From JAAYBY01 sp964465385 (lineage in GTDB: Bacteria; Bacillota; Clostridia; Saccharofermentanales; UBA5734), in assembly GCA_964465385.1 (NCBI GenBank), contig CAYXIM010000058.1:1-12266 (forward strand): a stretch of DNA of 12,266 nucleotides. Direction: 5' to 3'. The position numbers and the translations under genes were made by a program. The notes beneath the pieces were generated by a model. The model did no database searches and had not been told where the DNA came from. It saw only the letters and a list, made by a program, of their open reading frames with translations. The stretch's first letter is position 1, and the number at the start of each line of letters is the position of its first letter. Below are positions 7,074-10,811 of this stretch, in pieces.

Positions 7074-8248
7074 TGGGGGCGAGCTTTTTTTGGCGTGCTT
7101 TCAGGGCGCGTCCAGGGCAGGACCTCTGCCTGTGTAAGCCGGGCAATCTCTTCAAACTGCCCCCGGTTGAGCAAATTGACAAAGGTGAAAGCGCGTCCCT
7201 TTTTCCGAGCTCGACCGGTTCGTCCAATGCGGTGGGTGTAGCGCTCGTTTTCTTCCGGTAAGTCGTAGTTGAAAACAGCGTCCACCTCTTCAATATCAAG
7301 CCCTCGGGAAGCCACATCGGTGGCCACCAACAAGTGGATGCGGTTTTTTCGAAATTGGCTGAGCACACGTTCCCGGTGGGATTGCCTTAAATCCCCGTGC
7401 AGGCTTTCTGCCTGATAACCGGCTCTTTTAAGTTGTTGGGCCACCAGATGAACCGTCCGCTTGGTGTTACAAAACACAATGGCCTTGCGGATGGGTTCAG
7501 CCTCTAAAATTTCAATCATAATTCGGGTTCGTTCTGTACCGCTGGCTTCAATGACATATTGTGTGATAGGAGGCAGATTTTGTTCGATGGCTTCAACTGT
7601 CAGCTCCACCACGTCACGCTGGTAGATCCAGGAAATATCCATGACGGATCGGGACAGGGTTGCAGAAAACATGGCGATTTGAGAGACCGTGGGCATTCGG
7701 TCCAAAATCCTGCGCACATCTCGGATGAAACCCATGTCCAGCATGCGGTCAGCTTCATCCAAAATGGCTGTATGGACCTCATGCAGATGGACTGTCTTTC
7801 GGTTGAGGTGATCTAAAAGCCTGCCTGGTGTGGCAATGACAACCTGAGGATGTTCGCGTAACCTGCTGATCTGACGGTCAATGGGTTGTCCGCCGTAAAG
7901 GGTGGCCAGGCGGACTTTGGGTCTGGTCTGAGCCAGCAGTTGCATGTCGTCTGTGATTTGAAGGGCTAGCTCACGGGTGGGCGCCAAAATCAGGACCTGT
8001 AAAGACGGGTTGTCTTCCTCCAGATGTTCTAAGATAGGAATGCCAAAAGCCACCGTTTTTCCAGTTCCTGTCGGCGCTTTGGCGATAACATCAGACCAGA
8101 GCAGCATGTGGGGGATGGTTTGGGCCTGAATGGCCGTCGGCTCGGTAAAACCCATTTTAGCAACAGCCTCAAGTGTTTCAAGCGACAGGTTCAGGTCTTC
8201 AAAGCGTGCGTGTTTAATCAGATCAACCCTTTCGTATAAGTCTATCAA
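7070..8248 (-). CDS. DEAD-box ATP-dependent RNA helicase
   Basis: A protein of about 380-392 residues consisting almost only of the helicase core. Visible motifs in order are the Q motif (GFTEPTAIQ), motif I (APTGTGKT), Ia (PTRELALQ), TPGRLLDHL, II (DEAD), III (SAT), IV (IVFCNTK), V (ATDVASRGLDI) and VI (YTHRIGRTGRA). The C-terminus is a short basic tail (PKKARPH), without the long RNA-binding extension of DbpA or CshA. It should unwind or remodel RNA in ribosome assembly, mRNA decay or cold adaptation. The start is uncertain. The frame opens with TTG at 8248, which has no ribosome binding site and coincides with a predicted transcription start. A GAAAGGG (8233-8227) lies just upstream of in-frame CTG (8221) and ATT (8218), so a non-ATG start there is plausible. 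An exact subfamily cannot be assigned. Confidence 0.93.
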   Translation of the reverse strand: MIDLYERVDLIKHARFEDLNLSLETLEAVAKMGFTEPTAIQAQTIPHMLLWSDVIAKAPTGTGKTVAFGIPILEHLEEDNPSLQVLILAPTRELALQITDDMQLLAQTRPKVRLATLYGGQPIDRQISRLREHPQVVIATPGRLLDHLNRKTVHLHEVHTAILDEADRMLDMGFIRDVRRILDRMPTVSQIAMFSATLSRSVMDISWIYQRDVVELTVEAIEQNLPPITQYVIEASGTERTRIMIEILEAEPIRKAIVFCNTKRTVHLVAQQLKRAGYQAESLHGDLRQSHRERVLSQFRKNRIHLLVATDVASRGLDIEEVDAVFNYDLPEENERYTHRIGRTGRARKKGRAFTFVNLLNRGQFEEIARLTQAEVLPWTRPESTPKKARPH

Positions 8249-8254
8249 CTTTGT

Positions 8255-8283
8255 ATTTTATCATGAATGCTGATACAGAACAA
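8255..8283 (-). promoter_or_regulatory. Candidate promoter for the DEAD-box helicase
   Basis: On the minus strand TTGTTC (8283-8278) and TAAAAT (8260-8255) are 17 bp apart. The predicted start is at or next to 8248, the first possible TTG codon of the helicase. Initiation at that TTG would therefore be leaderless, which favours a start a few codons downstream. Confidence 0.4.
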
Positions 8284-8362
8284 CTTGCAGGCCCTGGGTT
8301 TGACACATCCGTCACGTAAACTAATAAAAAAACGGTTCGATCAAGGCAAATTGTTCAAAAAT

Positions 8363-8436
8363 GTAACCAGTGATACCAAATAATAGGTAAAGGTGCACAA
8401 AAAGGACTTGACAAGCATCGAACAGGCCCCTATACT
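8363..8436 (+). promoter_or_regulatory. Promoter and upstream region of structured RNA copy 1
   Basis: TTGACA (8408-8413), a 17-bp spacer and TATACT (8431-8436) form a nearly perfect sigma-A promoter. The sixth base after the -10 is followed by A8443, the first base of the closing helix of the RNA. The 45 bp upstream of the -35 align without gaps to the same stretch before copy 2 (27 of 45 identical by hand count). The match includes GTAAC at the left end and an ACAAAAA tract near the -35 that resembles an UP element. This points to strong constitutive or activated expression. Confidence 0.9.
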
Positions 8437-8442
8437 GTAATC

Positions 8443-8694
8443 AGGTTCCAGGGAATACCGATAACGGTAGTACGGGTGAAACCGCCGCATCGTAGATGCG
8501 GAGCGAATGAGCAGACAACCTTGCGTGAGTGGGGAGGAAGCTCTTCGGACAACTGAATTAATTGGAAGGGTAGCTGATCCTTGATGAGTCGAGGTGATGT
8601 GGCCCGGAAAGTACCCATTCAGATGTTCGTGACCATTCGCATCAAGGAGTGTCGCCTCAGTAACTGCCAAAAAGGGTTCGCTGGAACCTTTTTT
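8443..8694 (+). ncRNA. Structured non-coding RNA, tandem copy 1 (family not assigned)
   Basis: An RNA of about 252 nt from its promoter start to its terminator. The 5' end AGGTTCCAG (8443-8451) pairs perfectly with CTGGAACCT (8681-8689) to close the molecule (P1). Inside are hairpins TACC/GGTA (8456-8459 with 8466-8469), CCGCATC/GATGCGG (8485-8491 with 8495-8501) and a stem capped by a GTGA GNRA loop (8519-8524 with 8529-8534). Long-range helices are GCGAATG/CATTCGC (8503-8509 with 8634-8640), CTGAAT/ATTCAG (8553-8558 with 8617-8622), GGGTA/TACCC (8568-8572 with 8612-8616) and TCCTTGA/TCAAGGA (8578-8584 with 8642-8648). Many of these are preserved in copy 2 by compensatory changes. No ribosome binding site plus reading frame fits inside. 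It is not RNase P, tmRNA, SRP or 6S RNA by motif. The raiA-motif class, also an abundant stand-alone RNA of Bacillota, is the first candidate, unverified. Confidence 0.85.
8669..8694 (+). terminator. Intrinsic terminator of structured RNA copy 1
   Basis: AAAAAGGGTTC (8669-8679) pairs with GAACCTTTTTT (8684-8694) around a GCTG loop, giving 11 pairs with one G-U, ending in a T-run. Its right arm overlaps the sequence that pairs with the RNA's 5' end (8681-8689), so the terminator hairpin and the closing helix cannot both be fully formed. Confidence 0.88.
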
Positions 8695-8701
8695 GTTTTT
8701 C

Positions 8702-8773
8702 AGGGGGTCAAAGCTCCCAGCATCTGAAAAACCTGCATTAAAAACAGGCGGGGCAGGACGCTGACCCTTTTTT
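8702..8773 (+). other. Short structured element between the two RNA genes
   Basis: GGGTCA (8705-8710) pairs with TGACCC (8762-8767), extendable by A-U and G-U pairs to 8702/8770. Nested inside are GCTCC/GGGGC (8713-8717 with 8750-8754) and CCTG/CAGG (8732-8735 with 8745-8748). The outer stem is followed by a T-run (8768-8773). It could be a second, back-up terminator for read-through from copy 1 or the end of a longer form of that RNA. Nothing comparable follows copy 2. Confidence 0.4.
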
Positions 8774-8799
8774 GGACCACGGTAAACAGTAAAACAGAA

Positions 8800-8834
8800 C
8801 GTTAAAGATGCATGATGTTTCGTTAAAGTGCATG
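8800..8834. repeat. Near-perfect direct repeat upstream of structured RNA copy 2
   Basis: CGTTAAAGATGCATG (8800-8814) and CGTTAAAGTGCATG (8821-8834) differ by one inserted A and start 21 bp apart, about two helical turns. The second ends 51 bp before the -35 of the copy 2 promoter. The same repeat is not found before copy 1, so it could allow the two RNAs to be regulated differently. Binding by an activator or repressor is inference. Confidence 0.5.
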
Positions 8835-8840
8835 GAAAAG

Positions 8841-8914
8841 GTAACATATGTGACGAAAACAATGGTTAAAATCGACAAAAAAGTGTTGACAGGTTTCGAC
8901 TCGCCTGCTATACT
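8841..8914 (+). promoter_or_regulatory. Promoter and upstream region of structured RNA copy 2
   Basis: TTGACA (8886-8891), a 17-bp spacer and TATACT (8909-8914) reproduce the copy 1 promoter exactly in hexamers, spacing and distance to the RNA start (A8921). Upstream GTAAC (8841-8845) and ACAAAAA before the -35 sit at the same distances as before copy 1, so the duplication included the promoter. Confidence 0.92.
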
Positions 8915-8920
8915 AAACAC

Positions 8921-9169
8921 AGGTTCCAGGGAATGCCGTCTAGGGCAGTACCGGCGAAACCGCCACATCGAAGATGTGGAGCGAATGAGTAAATGGATCC
9001 ACGGAAGTGGATGAGTACTCTTCGGACAGTTAAATACATTAGACGGGAAACTGACCTTTGATGAGTCGAGGAGACGTGACCCAGACAATACCTGTTTAAT
9101 TGTTCGTGACCATTCGCAGTAAAGGGGATCGCAAGTGTACAAGCCAAAAGGGTTCGCTGGAACCTTTTT
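8921..9169 (+). ncRNA. Structured non-coding RNA, tandem copy 2 (family not assigned)
   Basis: An RNA of about 249 nt homologous to copy 1. The closing helix AGGTTCCAG (8921-8929) with CTGGAACCT (9157-9165) is identical. Helices kept with changed sequence are TGCC/GGCA (8934-8937 with 8944-8947; A-U became G-C), CCACATC/GATGTGG (8963-8969 with 8973-8979; G-C became A-U), AGTA/TACT (8988-8991 with 9016-9019), ATCCAC/GTGGAT with a GGAA GNRA loop (8997-9002 with 9007-9012), CAGTTAAA/TTTAATTG (9027-9034 with 9095-9102) and CCTTTG/TAAAGG (9055-9060 with 9120-9125). Blocks identical in both copies include GAGCGAATGAG, CTCTTCGGACA, GATGAGTCGAGG and TGTTCGTGACCATTCGC. These are the likely functional or tertiary-contact segments. 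It ends at the hpt-like gene, which runs toward it. Confidence 0.86.
9146..9169. terminator. Terminator of structured RNA copy 2, shared with the hpt-like gene
   Basis: AAAAGGGTTC (9146-9155) pairs with GAACCTTTTT (9160-9169). Read from the other strand the same hairpin ends in TTTT, so it can also terminate the minus-strand hpt-like transcript. The stop codon of that gene (TAA, 9170-9168) lies inside the T-tract, so coding and terminator sequence overlap. Confidence 0.85.
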
Positions 9170-9710
9170 ATGTGTCTCTTTTTTCCTCTTCCATGATAGC
9201 GATGTAAGGTAAATTGCGACCTTCTTCCTGCAGGTCCATCCCATAGCCAATCAGGCGTTTTTTTGTTATTTCAAAGCCGCAATAGGCAATAGGAACACGG
9301 ATCAGCTCTTCTTCTGGGCTATAAAGCAAGGTGCACACCTTGATGCTGGCCGGCTTTCGGGTCTGCAGCGTTTGGACCAGATAGGCGGTTGTCAAGCCGG
9401 TTCGAATAATGTCTTCGACCAGGATGACGTGGCGGTCTGTGATTTCAAGGTCCAGGTCTTTGGTGATCCGGACGATGCCTTGCTGGTTGGTAGCCACTGG
9501 ATAAGTGCCAATCGATATGAAATCAAGCTGCACAGGCATCTGGATGGCTCTGGACAGGTCCGCAAAAAAATAAAGCGAGCCCTTAAGGACAGCAACAAGA
9601 ATGGGCGGCTTGTCCTGGTAGTCATTTTCGATTTCGGCACCAAGTTCCTGCACGCGTTTTTGGATGCTACCTTCACTGAACCGGGTGGTTTGGCTGGGTG
9701 GCCACTTCAT
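9168..9710 (-). CDS. hpt: Hypoxanthine phosphoribosyltransferase-like protein
   Basis: A 180-residue protein of typical Hpt length and order: ILVAVLKGSLYFFADLSRAI (37-56), a flexible-loop region around SIGTY (66-70), the PRPP motif VILVEDIIRTGLT (95-107), GFEI (145-148) and the purine-side GYGMD (155-159) followed by RNLPYIAIM. This family joins hypoxanthine or guanine to PRPP in purine salvage. In the PRPP motif, however, the family has EDII-Asp-(S/T)-G, the Asp being the general base. Here residue 103 is Arg (codon CGA, 9404-9402). The downstream LLxKP segment is also altered to LLYSP. It may be an altered-specificity or regulatory phosphoribosyltransferase. A GAGGAGA ribosome binding site precedes the ATG. 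The gene follows the kinase-like gene by 11 bp, so the two form an operon. Confidence 0.87.
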   Translation of the reverse strand: MKWPPSQTTRFSEGSIQKRVQELGAEIENDYQDKPPILVAVLKGSLYFFADLSRAIQMPVQLDFISIGTYPVATNQQGIVRITKDLDLEITDRHVILVEDIIRTGLTTAYLVQTLQTRKPASIKVCTLLYSPEEELIRVPIAYCGFEITKKRLIGYGMDLQEEGRNLPYIAIMEEEKRDT

Positions 9711-9721
9711 GGCGTCTCTCC

Positions 9722-10678
9722 TCAGGACCTGAACCGCTCAATCAGAGATTCAAAGTCTTTTTTGTAGACAATTCGAACTTGGATGTCCGGGTAGAGTTCT
9801 TTGAGCCGCCTGGCCTTCTTGTTTTTTTCTGTCACGTATTTTTGGTTCATGGTTGTCAATTCCAGATAGGTTTTAAAACGAGGCAGAAAAAAATCAGGGC
9901 TGAAAGCCTGGGTCACATTGCCTTCGGCATCCCATTCAATGGGGAACGTATGCGGCTCATAAATCCAGTCGATATGGTACATGTCCAAGATTCTGGCAAA
10001 TTCAGCCTCGGATTCATTTTTGAAGCTGATCGCCTCGGGTTTGTTACGGACGATATCCGGGTGGCTGTTGGCCTGTGCGGTGAGAACTGACTCATGCTGA
10101 CGGGCTTGTGCGCGCTCGTTGATCAGCAGCAAAATTGCATTCGCACATGCCTCGACCGACCAGATTTGGGTGTTGAGGATCAAGTCATATAGGTCTGTAT
10201 CGGTCAAATCGCTTTCGAAAACAGTTGACACAAAGCGTTTGTGCTTTCGATCCGCTGTCTTGATGATTCGCGCTGCATCCGCCTCGGAAACATGGTAACG
10301 GTCCATCACCCGCTCAATCCGTGTGGTCTCCGGCGCTGTGATGCGGACATGGACAGCATTCGGGTTTTGAGAAAAAATAACCTGTGAGCCGAAACCGACC
10401 AGCACAGCTCCCTGTTCACCTGCCAGCCGGCGGACCGAATCAACCAGCATGGAGCGGTAACTTTGTCCTGCATCATCTGTTTTCAGAAAAAAACGGGCAC
10501 TTTCTTGGAGCAGGCGATAGGTTTGTTTGGATACAAAGGGTTGGAAACAGTCTTCCAAAACGGTGTTGCGTGTCAGCAGGGGCCAGTTCATTTTTTGTGC
10601 GATCGTCTGTGCAATTTCATCGCCCAGACTGGCCATTTGACGAGAAATGGTAACAAGTGCCAACCTTGGAGCCTCCAT
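9722..10678 (-). CDS. Cytidylate-kinase-like protein with a C-terminal nuclease-fold-like domain
   Basis: A 318-residue protein from the chosen start. Residues about 5-190 resemble the Cytidylate_kin_2 group (LALVTISRQMASLGDEIAQ at 6-24, GAVLVGFGSQVI at 90-101, VRITAPETTRIERVM at 111-125). The expected P-loop glycines (GSGG) read ASLG, so nucleotide binding may be impaired. Residues about 222-310 form a separate domain with YEPHTFPIEW (240-249), PDFFLP (261-266), YLELTT (271-276) and KNKKARRLKELYP (285-297). This arrangement recalls PD-(D/E)XK/VSR-type nucleases, with D262 and E273 as metal ligands, but the usual ExK reads ELT. The frame extends 53 codons further upstream. I reject that part because an extended -10 (TGTTATAAT) lies inside it and family similarity begins at this ATG. 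No clear ribosome binding site is visible. It is in an operon with hpt. Confidence 0.75.
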   Translation of the reverse strand: MEAPRLALVTISRQMASLGDEIAQTIAQKMNWPLLTRNTVLEDCFQPFVSKQTYRLLQESARFFLKTDDAGQSYRSMLVDSVRRLAGEQGAVLVGFGSQVIFSQNPNAVHVRITAPETTRIERVMDRYHVSEADAARIIKTADRKHKRFVSTVFESDLTDTDLYDLILNTQIWSVEACANAILLLINERAQARQHESVLTAQANSHPDIVRNKPEAISFKNESEAEFARILDMYHIDWIYEPHTFPIEWDAEGNVTQAFSPDFFLPRFKTYLELTTMNQKYVTEKNKKARRLKELYPDIQVRIVYKKDFESLIERFRS

Positions 10679-10703
10679 TTCAGCTGAGTAGGGTCTTGAG
10701 AGC

Positions 10704-10712
10704 ATTATAACA
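10704..10712 (-). promoter_or_regulatory. Extended -10 promoter of the kinase-like/hpt-like operon
   Basis: On the minus strand TGTTATAAT (10712-10704) is a perfect -10 with a TGn extension. No good -35 is visible, as is common for extended -10 promoters. Transcription would start near 10697, about 19 nt before the ATG at 10678. Confidence 0.55.
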
Positions 10713-10725
10713 CAGTCATAGCTTG

Positions 10726-10759
10726 CAAGGCTTGCCATCTGCCGTTGACAAGGCTTGCC
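10726..10759. repeat. Palindromic direct repeat between the kinase-like gene and malQ
   Basis: CAAGGCTTGCC occurs at 10726-10736 and again at 10749-10759. Each copy is an odd palindrome (CAAG-G-CTTG, extended to GCAAGGCTTGC in the first). The second copy begins inside and follows the TTGACA of the likely malQ promoter. The first lies 15 bp upstream of the kinase-like operon's -10. This resembles a pair of operator sites able to affect both divergent promoters. Confidence 0.5.
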
Positions 10760-10774
10760 CTGCACCGTTAAGGT
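10745..10774 (+). promoter_or_regulatory. Candidate malQ promoter
   Basis: A consensus TTGACA (10745-10750) is followed after 18 bp by TAAGGT (10769-10774), a weak -10. The start would be near 10781, leaving a leader of about 30 nt. The weak -10 and the overlapping palindromic repeat suggest regulated expression. Confidence 0.4.
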
Positions 10775-10811
10775 AGGGTCAAGAAAGTTGGCTTGGTTGC
10801 TTGAGGGACTT

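Noticed and set aside
7078..7095. T-run just after the glmM stop as a possible terminator.
   Set aside because: No adequate stem precedes it; the only nearby complement (AGGAC/GTCCT) has a 15-nt loop and lies too far upstream. The run encodes lysines of the helicase tail on the other strand.
8262..8318. Short plus-strand ATG frame of 18 codons upstream of RNA copy 1.
   Set aside because: It has no ribosome binding site and overlaps the helicase promoter; nothing supports translation.
8474..8487. T-box-like sequence GGGTGAAACCGCC in RNA copy 1.
   Set aside because: It lacks the TGG acceptor bulge, sits near the 5' end rather than before the terminator, is not kept in copy 2, and there is no downstream gene on the same strand to regulate.
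8581..8594. Hammerhead-like TGATGAGTC in both RNA copies, with GAAAC elsewhere in the molecule.
   Set aside because: The helices and cleavage site needed for a hammerhead core are not present around these motifs; the segment is better explained as a conserved loop.
8341..8862. Minus-strand open frame across RNA copy 1 (with a similar one at 8738-9250 across copy 2) whose predicted peptides resemble each other.
   Set aside because: The peptide similarity is explained by the duplicated RNA on the opposite strand. The frames have no recognisable family, and the DNA changes between copies follow base-pairing rather than codon positions.
8443..9169. RNase P, tmRNA, SRP RNA or 6S RNA as identity of the repeated RNAs.
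   Set aside because: The RNase P GAGGAAAGTCC core, a tmRNA CCA end and tag frame, the SRP GGAAG/GNRA domain and the long bulged rod of 6S RNA are all absent. Tandem duplication with a terminator-linked closing helix also does not fit.
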